Origin: Ilex aquifolium
Taxonomy: Eukaryota; Streptophyta; Magnoliopsida; Aquifoliales; Aquifoliaceae
Direction: 5' to 3'
DNA length: 64,000 nt
NCBI GenBank assembly: GCA_951799425.1
Contig: OX637402.1
Span: forward strand, 2,818,001 to 2,882,000
The first letter of the stretch is position 1. Every line of letters begins with the position of its first letter. The notes under the pieces are model-generated. The model was not told where the DNA came from. It saw only the letters and a program-made list of their open reading frames with translations, and made no database searches. Below are positions 10,608 to 21,559 of the stretch, piece after piece. Position numbers and translations under genes: made by a program.

Positions 10608-12307
10608 TGATTCGCACTTTTTAGTGTGTCTGAATTATATTGTTATATTACACCCAAGTATAAGTGGTCAAATTGTAGTTTTCTCGGTTTTAAGTCCAAG
10701 TATCGATCCCACAGAGAGTTTTAGTAATTAGAGATTAAAGATAAAATAAAAACAATAAAATAAAAATAAAGCCATAAAGAGGTTGTTTGGAGTAGTTTGA
10801 TGTTTGAGAGCTTGTGGTGTGAGCTTAGTCTGTTCGAGTAACTTAACTTAATTAAAAGACGGAATTAAATTGCAACAATAATGAAATGCGTAAGTAAAGT
10901 AGATTAATGACAGAAATATAAAAGATATCCTTCAGTTCAAGGATCCCACATGCGTTAGATTAGTCGTATTATGGAATTGCTACCTTACATCAATTAACTT
11001 CCATTTTACTGGTAAGTCAATCGGCAGGTCTGATGTATACAAATAAGAACACAATAGCTTCTTAAGCTCATTGTGGTAGTAATATATTATAACTCAGCTG
11101 CTCCTTAGGCTACACTGGTTATAGATGTCCAATTGATTAATTCAAGCAGAATCCGCAGGTGGTATAGACTATCTTCCGGTAACTTGTCAGGTCAACCGGT
11201 GGTAGTTAATCATAATACAGTCGCTTCTTAGACTAACTGTATTTAGATATGTCACCCAGAAAGTGAAGTCATTCCAACAGAATACTTGAATTATTCAATA
11301 GGTTATCTTGTAATATATATATTGACAGTAGAATTTCCTCAGCGTTCCGGTGGAGGACTAGCCATACCGATAGGATCACCGGGGTTATTCTAGCAGGCAA
11401 TATTATTATATATAGTAATACCAGGCGTCAGTGGAACTTCCTCAGCATTCCGGTGGAGGATTAACCATACCGGTAGGAACACCGGGGTCATTCTAGCTGG
11501 CCCGTCTCATATATATAATAAACGTATAAATAAAACATCAGCAATTCCATAAACAGACCAATATTATACATGTGTTCCCCTCGAACCGGAGGATATACAG
11601 AACTACTCACGCTCCATTGCTATAGACAAGCAAGGAGAGCTAGCAGTTGTCATTATAACAGAAAGTAAAGTGCGGAATTTAAATGTCTTTCGCAGGGAAC
11701 GATTGAAACACAACCACTCTTATGATCGATTAAGATGAAAAAGTGGCAGCAGTTCAACTATCCGAATGGAAAGATACAACGAAAATATAAAAATACAGGA
11801 CGTAGGACTGAAGTATAACACGGACCGGCGCGTGTTTTCACTTCTCTTTTCTATCTTTTCTTTCTCTTTTTTCTCCCTTTGAACAAGCTTCAGGAGCTCT
11901 CAGAATTCTCTTGCCCGGCCTTCTTGAAATGGAGAAGGAGCAGCCTATTTATAGGCGTGGGAAGGCAAGTGGGCAAGTGGGCAACTTGAATTCTGACAAA
12001 GGTGACCGTCCGGACGGCAGTCCCACCGTCTGGACGGTGAAACCTTGCTGGACATTTGCAACTTGCATGTGATGACTCTTGCTTTGTAGAAATTACACTT
12101 TGGCCTTTTGTCCTTTCAAGCTTTGACAGTTTGTTCCTTGTATTTTGTAGTATTTCTGCATTAAACCTGAAACTTTTGGACATAAAATGTAAAACTTTTA
12201 ATTTACATACAAACTATAATTCATAATATTTACTACTTTTTAGTTATTTTATTACACTAATTTGACTTTATTAATAACTTTAATTTATACTTAATTAGGG
12301 TTAATCA
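10608..12307 (-). repeat. LTR1: 3' LTR of Athila-type element 1
   Basis: This is a 1.70-kb LTR with TG...CA ends (plus strand TGATTCGCAC to GGTTAATCA). Its right edge abuts a polypurine tract at 12308-12320 (minus: AAGTTAGGGGGTG). It matches LTR2 (18085-19775) almost perfectly, so element 1 is young. A 97-codon open frame inside it is repeated in every LTR copy and overlaps the promoter; I do not treat it as a gene. The flank at 10603-10607 is TTTGC, but no matching target duplication can be assigned because the other side is rearranged. Confidence 0.92.
11944..12038 (-). promoter_or_regulatory. Athila LTR promoter: TATA box plus 34-bp hairpin motif
   Basis: On the minus strand, which is the element's sense strand, a 34-bp motif (12005-12038) precedes the TATA box CCTATAAATAGG (11944-11955) by about 50 bp. 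The motif has two palindromic arms, CCGTCCGGACGG and CCGTCTGGACGG, that can also pair with each other (12 of 13 positions) around a 9-base loop. The same arrangement occurs at hairpins 19482 (LTR2), 21266, 23050, 24834, 26631 (array), 31155 (LTR3) and 41182 (LTR4, inverted). This is the likely core promoter and an upstream protein-binding site. Confidence 0.7.
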
Positions 12308-14428
12308 CACCCCCTAACTTAGACTTTACTAGTCCCTAGTAAAATAAAAATATAATACAAATAGGGGTAAAATCATTTTCGTAGATTTTTTCACGATTGC
12401 ATTTAGCATATGCAATAAGCCGTTAAACCCCTAGGTGATCCCTAGTGGACGAGTTGTGTCTCGTGAAGGTTTTCAGTGAAGCTACCTACAAACTTCAGTA
12501 ATTAGGAATGCATATTTCATATTTTTCATATGCATGATTAGAATGATATTTCTTCTGTCTTGCTAGAATACTTCCTTTTCTGATCACCTTGAGAGTATCA
12601 TATGTTGGGTGTAGTATTATCTATATATTTTTATGAAAACTTGTGTGTGTGTGTAGTGATGTTTTTATTTTCAGAAATCACTTGAAAAATATTACCCTCT
12701 TTCATGGTAGTCTTGATGTCAATCCTTCCCTGGAATACACTCAGTAAGAATAGCACACATGTTATAGTGACTGTTCTCACAATTTTACATGTGATTGGAA
12801 TATTTATAACAAAACAAATTATTTCACATGTAATAGAAAGGAGCGGTTATTTTGAATAAACTGGAAATTGACATAATCTCATGAAAGAATATTAACACTG
12901 TATTAAATATATTATTAACATTTTCCTTTTTAGATTGCTAGAATGGATGCAAATATATGATTTCTGGAATCAAAAAGGACTTTGTTAAGGTTGTAACGTG
13001 GTCAGGGGTCGGGGTTTAAGAACTGACGTCGGTGGGATTCAAGTGCTATCGTTTAACATTGTGGCACACCTCAATTTAGTTTTCTTATGACTTTGCAGGT
13101 TATATTTTTTTTTATTTTTCTCATTTTTCACTTTCTTGGCTATTTTCTTTCTTTTTGTTTTATTTTGTAGACTTTTCTTTCGAGCCAGGATTTTCTTTTC
13201 TCCCTTTTCTTTGCTTTTTTGCTTTTTCCTGTTTTTCTGTATCCTGCTGCTTAAATCGAGGGTGCAAGAAAATTAGATAGCAAGGGTAGGTGTATTATAT
13301 TTTTATGTGTCTCGGGTGTTTCTTAGGGTTTAAGAAAAGACTATTATTTTCTTTCAGGCTCAATCACGGCTGACTAGAGATAATTTTGTAAAAGAAATGG
13401 TTTAGGCTCAAGATTAATGAAACATGGCCTAAGATCATTTTCCAGAAATCCTATATTTGTATTCTTTCTAGAGAAATAATTAAGGGCAATGTACATAATA
13501 TATTTCAATACATGTTAATCAAAACAAATATAATGAGATTATTCAAAGAAAAGTTACCGCTGAATCGAAGATTCGTAGTTGAGTAGATGTAGCATTTCTC
13601 TCCAAGAAGGAATGGCTCTAATTCTGCATTTGGTGTTTACATCTCCACTATATATAGAAAGAGTGTAATATTTTGCATGGTTTTCAAAAATAAAGACATC
13701 TATTTGTGCTTCTAAGGTTAAGTTCGGATAAAAATATTGAGATAACGTACAGCTAAAATATGAAAGTCTCATGAGATCAGATCGAGAGTATGTTTGCAAG
13801 GCATTAGAGTATAATCCTAATCTAACTGTGAATTGTATGAAATATGTTTCTTACTTTAGCAATGTATGCTCTCATTTTGACAAAAACAATTTAAACATAT
13901 TTAAATTTAAAACATACTAGTTCAAACATATATAAGCAAAACTTAACTAAGTTCAAATCACACAAGCATAAAACATAAAACATAACTTCAAGTTTTAAGT
14001 GCAGAAATTTAAAGTGCATAAAATAAAAGGGTGAATGAAAGAAAGTAAAATTTTTTTTTTTTTTTTTTATAAACTCTCCAGTCGATTTAAGAGTTAGAAG
14101 ATTCTCCTCTGGAATGGTCTTGAAGATCTTCTTGTTCGTTGTCTTCGATTCATTTTTTTTGACTGGTTCTTGGTTTGTAATTGCAGGTTATTTCTTTGAT
14201 GTTCTACACTGGTGTTCTTTTTCCTGTCAATTCCTGCAATTTACAACATTAAATATTATTTTATTTTACAAAATTTTACTAACCACTCTTTTTTTTTTTT
14301 CCAAGACTGTGGTGTTTTTATTTTATTATTTCTTATTTCTTATTTACGGATTTCCTATTTAATCTAATAGCTATTTATATTTATTTACAACTATACACAT
14401 ATTCCCAAAAAACTATACATTTCATCGA
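12308..14428 (-). other. 3' non-coding region of element 1
   Basis: From the polypurine tract to about 14040 this matches 31457-33190 of element 2 closely. A small open frame at 13554-13799 is shared with 32708-32926 and may only reflect DNA conservation. From 14040 the match stops: ORF3 of element 2 is missing and replaced by T-rich sequence, so element 1 has a deletion here. The plus-strand ORF at 14114-14362 is low complexity. Confidence 0.7.
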
Positions 14429-14850
14429 TCATATGTAGTCTGTATCAGAACTATCTGGTTCAGTAACATTAGTGACACGGTTAATTTCAGATCTCACGTA
14501 TCTGTTTAGCATCGGGCCGGAGTAGGATGGCGCCTCAGGGTAATCCTTGCTCTGCCCATCCCTAATCCACCGTAAACGATTTAACGATCGACCTGAAATT
14601 GGTTCCGCACACTTATTATACTGTCTCAGATGTTTAGTACGACCACATTTTACACAAGCACAGAGACGATTTGCTCTTTGATGTTTAGCATATGTGCTTT
14701 TTCCATATAGGGGTCGTGCTTGGCTTTCAAAGATTTCTAAATTTCGAACATATTTAGTTTTTTTTTTTTTTTTTGCATGATCAATGTATGTATATCTTTT
14801 AGAAAGTGACGTAATAAAATTAAAATCAACCAAAATAGTTTTACATCCAT
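14429..14850 (-). pseudogene. Conserved small Cys-containing ORF, frameshifted copy (element 1)
   Basis: Function unknown. The reading frame ends DSSDTDYI and contains CVKCGRTKHLRQYNKC, a Cys-x2-Cys ... His ... Cys pattern that could bind zinc, followed by LRWIR.GQSKDYPEAPSYS. The copy in element 2 (35023-35433) is about 70-75% identical by eye. There the start is an ATG whose counterpart here is at 14850 (MD.KLFWL). In element 1 a long A run near 14758-14774 shifts the frame, so the apparent start at 14833 lies in the wrong N-terminal frame. It sits downstream of gag-PR in the same orientation, where element 2 has it after integrase. Confidence 0.6.
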
Positions 14851-15187
14851 AATGTATATTCTTGGTTTTGTTTAATATAAGATAAAAGACTCTCTATCCG
14901 GTTCTTTAACGTCTGCCAGTCACAAAGACGAACAAAATTTTTAAATCACGATTACTATTTTAAACTCATAAAGTAAACTCACACGCCTATCTCCCCAACT
15001 TAATTTAAATATTATCCTCACTCTATAAGATGAAAGTAGAAAATTGCTAATTAGATCTTGCAGCGAGAGATATTTATAGTATAAGATTCTAATATAAAAG
15101 ACAAATAAAGAAACTATACAAAAGACATAAAAACATAAAACAAAGAAAATTCTAACTACTATATACAAGAAGTGCATAAAGGATAGA
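14851..15187 (-). other. Spacer between small ORF and gag-PR (element 1)
   Basis: It contains a conserved stretch at about 14890-14930 (CTCTCTATCCGGTTCTTTAA) also present at 35470-35510 in element 2. It is otherwise AT-rich. The 78-codon open frame is hydrophobic by composition and unsupported. Confidence 0.5.
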
Positions 15188-17914
15188 TCAATCAGGCTTG
15201 AGTTCCCAAGTAGATTTTCTTACATTCCCTGATACTTTCGGCGAAGAATTTAACAAATCAGCATAAAATTGTACCTCAGGATTTCCATTATCAACAATAT
15301 AATTAATTAAACAGACTTGTAGAGGTTCATAATAAGAAGAGGTGTTAATTTTCTCCTCTACAATCTTATCAATTTCATTTTTTCCTGAAAAAACATATTT
15401 TAAATTGGATGGAAGAGGTTTTACTTCTGGCTTAAAAATTTTGACATTAGATTCCATAATTGTTGGGGACAATTCTTCATATTGTATATCTTTTACAGAT
15501 GTAATTTCAGATTCAGTATCAGGTATTGATTCTAATGCAAATAACTCTTTTTCTAGAAAGTTCTTTTCAAAAAAACTTTGAGTTAATGTTTCAACACAAT
15601 TGACTTCGTACGGTTCTTCTTCTTCTCTAGGTTGTTTTGTTCCTTCAAAAACATTTAATTCCAAAGTCATATTTCCAAATGAAAGTTTCATGACTCCATT
15701 CCTACAGTTAATCAATGCATTTGATGTGGCTAGGAATGGTCGACCTAAAATAAGAGGTATGTATTGAGATGCATATATCTGACAACTTGGTTCCGTGTCT
15801 ATAACAATAAAATCTGCTGGAAAATAGAATTGATCCACTTGGACAATAACATCTTCCACAATTCCTCTTGGAATTTTTACTGATCGGTCTGCTAATTGTA
15901 ATTTAATATTGGAAGGTTTTAATTCACTTAGTCCTAGTTGTGTATAGACTGAATATGGCATCAAATTACAACTGGATCCAAGATCTAACAGAGCTTGTTC
16001 AATTTGAAAATTTCCAATAAGACATGAAACTGTAGGACTACCCGGATCTTTGTATTTAAGAAGTGTATCATGTTGTATTATTGTACTAACTTGCTCAGTT
16101 GCAAATGCTTTCTTTGGTACATTAGTTCTTCTTTTTATTGTGCAAAGATCTTTTAGGAATTTAGCATAAACTGGAACTCTTTTTATTGCATCTAATAATG
16201 GAATATTGATCTTTACCTGTTTAAATAGCTCGAGAATATCAGATTGATCTTTTTCAGTTTGAAGTTGCTTGACTCTTTGAGGGAAAGGTAAAGGGATAGG
16301 ACATGGCGGATCTTTTTCATTTTGTACTCCTGGTTGCTTTTTGATTAAAGGTTCAGATTCAAGTGGTTCGTTTACAGGAATTGACTCACGTATTTTCTTT
16401 GAAATCTTAGGTTTGATGGTTTTATCAATTACCTTACCACTTCTTAGTGTTGTAATTGCCTGTACTTGATTTGACGAAGATTCAGAGGATGCAGAATTAA
16501 CATGACTCTGACTTTGTGGAGGTTTAGGTTGAGAAGGAAACTTTCCTTTCTCTGACGTACTCAAGGACTGGGTCAACTTAGCAAGATGACTCTTAATATC
16601 TTCAATACTCTGGGAAGTTTGAGCTTTAAAATCATTAAAAACTTGAGTTGTTTGGTTATTAAAACTCATTTGACTTTGAATAAATTGATTCATAGTGTCT
16701 TCCAGAGTTCTTCTTTGAGGAGGTTGATAAGGTTGGTACTGTTGTTGATTTTGTGGCTGTGGTGGACCTTGTGTTTGATTTGTAGGTTGTGTATTTCTCC
16801 AACTAAAATTCGGATGATTTCTCCATCCTGGATTGTAAGTTTCAGAATATGGATTTGAATATGGTTTATTATAAGTTGGAACAGCATTAGATTGTTCTAT
16901 CAAAACTTCTTTGAATGCAGGTATAGTTGGACATTCCCCAGCAGGATGTCCTGACAACGCACAAATTTCACATATTTGTTCAGTAGTTGTTACAACAGAC
17001 ACTTGTTTTAGTTTTTTCATTTCTAGAGCTTCTAGTTTTCGAGATAAACTAGCAATTTTAGCTCTTAGATCATCATCTTCTTTTAATACATATTTTCCTC
17101 TTTCAGATGTAGATGGCTTATTTTCTATTATGTTAGGTGAAGTCGAGTCCCACATTTGGGAACTTTCCGAAATAGTATCGAAGAATTGGAATGCTTCTTC
17201 GGGTCTTTTATTCATGAACTCCCCCTGTGCCATCATTTCAACAAACTGTCGCATTGCAGATGGGAGTGCATCATAAAAAAATCCGACTAAGGTCCAATCT
17301 TCGAATGCATGATGTGGACAGGCTTGGAGAAGATCTTTGAATCTTTCCCAGCATTGATAAAAAGTTTCATTTTCTTTTACAGAAAAGTTCATGATTTTAC
17401 GTCTTAACGTGTTAGTACGATGTATAGGAAAGAATTTTTTAAAGAACTCAGTCTGTAAAGTTTGCCAATTTGTGATGGAGTTGGCTCTTAAAGTATTAAG
17501 CCATTGTTTTGCTTTATCTTTTAAAGAAAATGAGAATAATTTTAGTTTGACCATTTCAGAGTTATCTTGCAATGTTCCACAGACTTCTTCAAATTCTTTC
17601 ATATGAATGTAGGGATTTTCAGTTTCTAGACCATGGAATTGGGGTAGTAACTGGATAGTTCCTGATTTAATATTAATGTTTGGAGCGTCTTCTGGAAAAG
17701 CGAAACAGGATGGGACATTTGTTCGCGTAGGATGTAGATATTCTCTTAAAGGTCGGATGTTTTGGATGACTTCTTGTTCTCTAGGAGGTTCTTCCCTAGG
17801 TACATTTTGAGCCATACTTAATTCAAACGATTCTTGTGTAGATGCAGATGAAGAAGATGAGGAAGATGAAGGAGTTGACTGATTTACAGAACCTACTGAT
17901 GAATGAACAGACAT
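15188..17914 (-). CDS. Gag-protease polyprotein of Athila-type element 1 (no RT or integrase)
   Basis: This is an intact 908-aa frame. A Ser-rich N-terminus (residues 12-30) is followed by a retrotransposon gag capsid domain (about 90-260: MKEFEEVC, AKQWLNTL, EFFKKFFP, YQCWERFKDLL). One zinc knuckle follows, Cys315-Cys318-His323-Cys328 (CEICALSGHPAGEC), then a Pro/Gln-rich linker. The protease-like domain has DLGSS at 644-648 and [11 protein letters not shown] near 713. Asp-Leu-Gly replaces the usual Asp-Thr/Ser-Gly, as is common in this clade. After about residue 845 the sequence leaves the element 2 alignment: RT, RNase H and integrase are absent and a short tail ending KSTWELKPD follows. 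Gag would form the particle and the protease would process it; reverse transcription would depend on another element. Confidence 0.9.
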   Translation of the reverse strand: MSVHSSVGSVNQSTPSSSSSSSSASTQESFELSMAQNVPREEPPREQEVIQNIRPLREYLHPTRTNVPSCFAFPEDAPNINIKSGTIQLLPQFHGLETENPYIHMKEFEEVCGTLQDNSEMVKLKLFSFSLKDKAKQWLNTLRANSITNWQTLQTEFFKKFFPIHRTNTLRRKIMNFSVKENETFYQCWERFKDLLQACPHHAFEDWTLVGFFYDALPSAMRQFVEMMAQGEFMNKRPEEAFQFFDTISESSQMWDSTSPNIIENKPSTSERGKYVLKEDDDLRAKIASLSRKLEALEMKKLKQVSVVTTTEQICEICALSGHPAGECPTIPAFKEVLIEQSNAVPTYNKPYSNPYSETYNPGWRNHPNFSWRNTQPTNQTQGPPQPQNQQQYQPYQPPQRRTLEDTMNQFIQSQMSFNNQTTQVFNDFKAQTSQSIEDIKSHLAKLTQSLSTSEKGKFPSQPKPPQSQSHVNSASSESSSNQVQAITTLRSGKVIDKTIKPKISKKIRESIPVNEPLESEPLIKKQPGVQNEKDPPCPIPLPFPQRVKQLQTEKDQSDILELFKQVKINIPLLDAIKRVPVYAKFLKDLCTIKRRTNVPKKAFATEQVSTIIQHDTLLKYKDPGSPTVSCLIGNFQIEQALLDLGSSCNLMPYSVYTQLGLSELKPSNIKLQLADRSVKIPRGIVEDVIVQVDQFYFPADFIVIDTEPSCQIYASQYIPLILGRPFLATSNALINCRNGVMKLSFGNMTLELNVFEGTKQPREEEEPYEVNCVETLTQSFFEKNFLEKELFALESIPDTESEITSVKDIQYEELSPTIMESNVKIFKPEVKPLPSNLKYVFSGKNEIDKIVEEKINTSSYYEPLQVCLINYIVDNGNPEVQFYADLLNSSPKVSGNVRKSTWELKPD

Positions 17915-18060
17915 AGACTATTAAAAACAAACTATAAACAGAAACAAATTATAAACAAACAACTACTTTATTTTTTTTATTTTTTTATTTTTTTATTTTT
18001 TTATTTTTTTATTTTTTTATTTTTTTATTTTATTTTTTTATTTTATTTAATTACCGTAAC
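17915..18060 (-). repeat. 5' leader of element 1 with ATTTTTTT tandem repeat
   Basis: Between the gag start and the PBS lies a run of about ten near-identical 7-8 base units (plus strand ATTTTTTT, about 17969-18050). On the element's sense strand this is an A-rich leader. The plus-strand ORF across it is low-complexity noise. Confidence 0.8.
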
Positions 18061-18078
18061 TCCCCGGCAACGGCGCCA
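18061..18078 (-). promoter_or_regulatory. Primer binding site (Asp tRNA) of element 1
   Basis: The minus strand reads TGGCGCCGTTGCCGGGGA, complementary to the 3' end of plant Asp tRNA, the usual primer of Athila elements. Six bases (18079-18084) separate it from the LTR end. Confidence 0.9.
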
Positions 18079-18084
18079 AAAACT

Positions 18085-19775
18085 TGATTCGCACTTTTTA
18101 GTGTGTCTGAATTATATTGTTATATTACACCCAAGTATAAGTGGTCAAATTGTAGTTTTCTCGGTTTTAAGTCCAAGTATCGATCCCACAGAGAGTTTTA
18201 GTAATTAGAGATTAAAGATAAAATAAAAACAATAAAATAAAAATAAAGCCATAAAGAGGTTGTTTGGAGTAGTTTGATGTTTGAGAGCTTGTGGTGTGAG
18301 CTTAGTCTGTTCGAGTAACTTAACTTAATTAAAAGACGGAATTAAATTGCAACAATAATGAAATGCGTAAGTAAAGTAGATTAATGACAGAAATATAAAA
18401 GATATCCTTCAGTTCAAGGATCCCACATGCGTTAGATTAGTCGTATTATGGAATTGCTACCTTACATCAATTAACTTCCATTTTACTGGTAAGTCAATCG
18501 GCAGGTCTGATGTATACAAATAAGAACACAATAGCTTCTTAAGCTCATTGTGGTAGTAATATATTATAACTCAGCTGCTCCTTAGGCTACACTGGTTATA
18601 GATGTCCAATTGATTAATTCAAGCAGAATCCGCAGGTGGTATAGACTATCTTCCGGTAACTTGTCAGGTCAACCGGTGGTAGTTAATCATAATACAGCCG
18701 CTTCTTAGACTAACTGTATTTAGATATGTCACCCAGAAAGTGAAGTCATTCCAACAGAATACTTGAATTATTCAATAGGTTATCTTGTAATATATATATT
18801 GACAGTAGAATTTCCTCAGCGTTCCGGTGGAGGACTAGCCATACCGATAGGATCACCGGGGTTATTCTAGCAGGCAATATTATTATATATAGTAATACCA
18901 GGCGTCAGTGGAACTTCCTCAGCATTCCGGTGGAGGATTAACCATACCGGTAGGAACGCCGGGGTCATTCTAGCTGGCCCGTCTCATATATATAATAAAC
19001 GTATAAATAAAACATCAGCAATTCCATAAACAGACCAATATTATACATGTGTTCCCCTCGAACCGGAGGATATACGGAACTACTCACGCTCCATTGCTAT
19101 AGACAAGCAAGGAGAGCTAGCAGTTGTCATTATAACAGAAAGTAAAGTGCGGAATTTAAATGTCTTTCGCAGGGAACGATTGAAACACAACCACTCTTAT
19201 GATCGATTAAGATGAAAAAGTGGCAGCAGTTCAACTATCCGAATGGAAAGATACAACGAAAATATAAAAATACAGGACGTAGGACTGAAGTATAACACGG
19301 ACCGGCGCGTGTTTTCACTTCTCTTTTCTATCTTTTCTTTCTCTTTTTTCTCTCTTTGAACAAGCTTCAGGAGCTCTCAGAATTCTCTTGCCCGGCCTTC
19401 TTGAAATGGAGAAGGAGCAGCCTATTTATAGGCGTGGGAAGGCAAGTGGGCAAGTGGGCAACTTGAATTCTGACAAAGGTGACCGTCCGGACGGCAGTCC
19501 CACCGTCTGGACGGTGAAACCTTGCTGGACATTTGCAACTTGCATGTGATGACTCTTGCTTTGTAGAAATTACACTTTGGCCTTTTGTCCTTTCAAGCTT
19601 TGACAGTTTGTTCCTTGTATTTTGTAGTATTTCTGCATTAAACCTGAAACTTTTGGACATAAAATGTAAAACTTTTAATTTACATACAAACTATAATTCA
19701 TAATATTTACTACTTTTTAGTTATTTTATTACACTAATTTGACTTTATTAATAACTTTAATTTATACTTAATTAG
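18085..19775 (-). repeat. LTR2: 5' LTR of element 1, fused to the array
   Basis: It is nearly identical to LTR1 but loses the last nine bases (GGTTAATCA) at its outer end, where the linker of the tandem array begins. TATA box at 19421-19432, hairpin motif at 19482-19515. The outer flank of element 1 is therefore not recoverable. Confidence 0.9.
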
Positions 19776-21559
19776 AACGCAGCCATTACACACACACACA
19801 AGTTTTTAGTGTGTCTGAATTATATTACACCCAAGTATAAGTGGTCAAATTGTAGTTTTCTCGGTTTTAAGTCCAAGTATCGATCCCACAGAAAGTTTTA
19901 GTAATTAAAGATAAAATAAAAAAATAAAAAAAATAAAATAAAAATAAAGCAATAAAGAGGTTGTTTGGAGTAGTTTGATGTTTGAGAGCTTGTGGTGTGA
20001 GCTTAGTCTGTTCGAGTAACTTACTTTAAGTAAAAGATGGCATTAAATTGCAATAATAATGAAATGCGTCAGTAAAGCAGATTAATGACAGAAATATAAA
20101 AGATATCCTTCAGTTCAAGGATCCCACATGCGTTATATTGATCATACTATGGAATTGCTACCTTACAACAATTAACTTCCATTTTACTGGAAAGCTAACC
20201 GGCAGGTCTGATGTATATAAAATATAGCACAGCTGCTTCTTAGGCTACACTGGTAGTAATATATAGCACAGCTGCTTCTTAGGCTACACTGGTAGTAATA
20301 TATAGCACAGCTGCTTCTTAGGCTACACTGGTAGTAATACATAGCACAGCTGCTTCTTAGGCTACACTGGGCATAGATGTTCCAATTGACTAATCCAAGT
20401 AAAATCCGTAGGTGGTACAGACTATCTTCCGGTGACTTGTCAGGTCAACCGGTGGTAGTTAATCATAATACAGCCGCTTCTTAGGCTAACTGTATTTAGA
20501 TATGTCACCCAGAAAGTGAAGACACTTAAACGGCATACTTGAATTATTCAATAGGTTATCTTGTAATATATATATATATATATTGACAGTAGAATTTCCT
20601 CAGCGTTCCGGTGGAGGACTAGCCATACCGATAGGATCACCGGGGTCATTCTAGCAGGCAATATTATTATATATAGTAATACCAGGCGTCAGTGGAACTT
20701 CCTCAGCATTCCGGTGGAGGATTAACCATACCGGTAGGAACGCCGGGGTCATTCTAGCTGGCCCGTCTCATATATATAATAAACGTATAAATAAAACATC
20801 AGCAATTCCATAAACAGACCAATATTATACATGTGTTCCCCTCGAACCGGAGGATATACGGAACTACTCACGCTCCATTGCTATAGACAAGCAAGGAGAG
20901 CTAGCAGTTGTCATTATAACAGAAAGTAAAGTGCGGAATTTAAATGTCTTTCGCAGGGAACGATTGAAACACAACCACTCTTATGATCGATTAAGATGAA
21001 AAAGTGGCAGCAGTTCAACTATCCGAATGGAAAGATACAACGAAAATATAAAAATACAGGACGTAGGACTGAAGTATAACACGGACCGGCGCGTGTTTTC
21101 ACTTCTCTTTTCTATCTTTTCTTTCTCTTTTTTCTCTCTTTGAACAAGCTTCAGGAGCTCTCAGAATTCTCTTGCCCGGCCTTCTTGAAATGGAGAAGGA
21201 GCAGCCTATTTATAGGCGTGGGAAGGCAAGTGGGCAAGTGGGCAACTTGAATTCTGACAAAGGTGACCGTCCGGACGGCAGTCCCACCGTCTGGACGGTG
21301 AAACCTTGCTGGACATTTGCAACTTGCATGTGATGACTCTTGCTTTGTAGAAATTACACTTTGGCCTTTTGTCCTTTCAAGCTTTGACAGTTTGTTCCTT
21401 GTATTTTGTAGTATTTCTGCATTAAACCTGAAACTTTTGGACATAAAATGTAAAACTTTTAATTTACATACAAACTATAATTCATAATATTTACTACTTT
21501 TTAGTTATTTTATTACACTAATTTGACTTTATTAATAACTTTAATTTATACTTAATTAG
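19776..21559 (-). repeat. LTR array unit R1 (1784 bp)
   Basis: The unit consists of a 28-bp linker (from AACGCAGCC, through a CACACACA run) and an LTR lacking about 10 bp at each end. It carries four 39-bp sub-repeats (20223-20378), where LTR1 and LTR2 have two diverged copies. The second half is almost identical to LTR2. It differs from R2 and R3 at very few positions (for example TTTGAGAGC at about 19980, versus TTTCAGAGC). Confidence 0.95.
20223..20378. repeat. Four 39-bp sub-repeats inside R1
   Basis: The units start at 20223, 20262, 20301 and 20340, each containing GCACAGCTGCTTCTTAGGC. The same block recurs in R2, R3 and R4 at 1784-bp spacing (about 22007, 23791, 25575). The core CAGCTG is a palindrome. 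Confidence 0.95.

Noticed and set aside
17903..18208. Plus-strand ORF rich in Phe
   Set aside because: It is the translation of the ATTTTTTT tandem repeat in the element 1 leader.
20223..20378. Regular 39-bp repeats resembling a CRISPR array
   Set aside because: They are contiguous tandem repeats with no spacers, inside a plant LTR.
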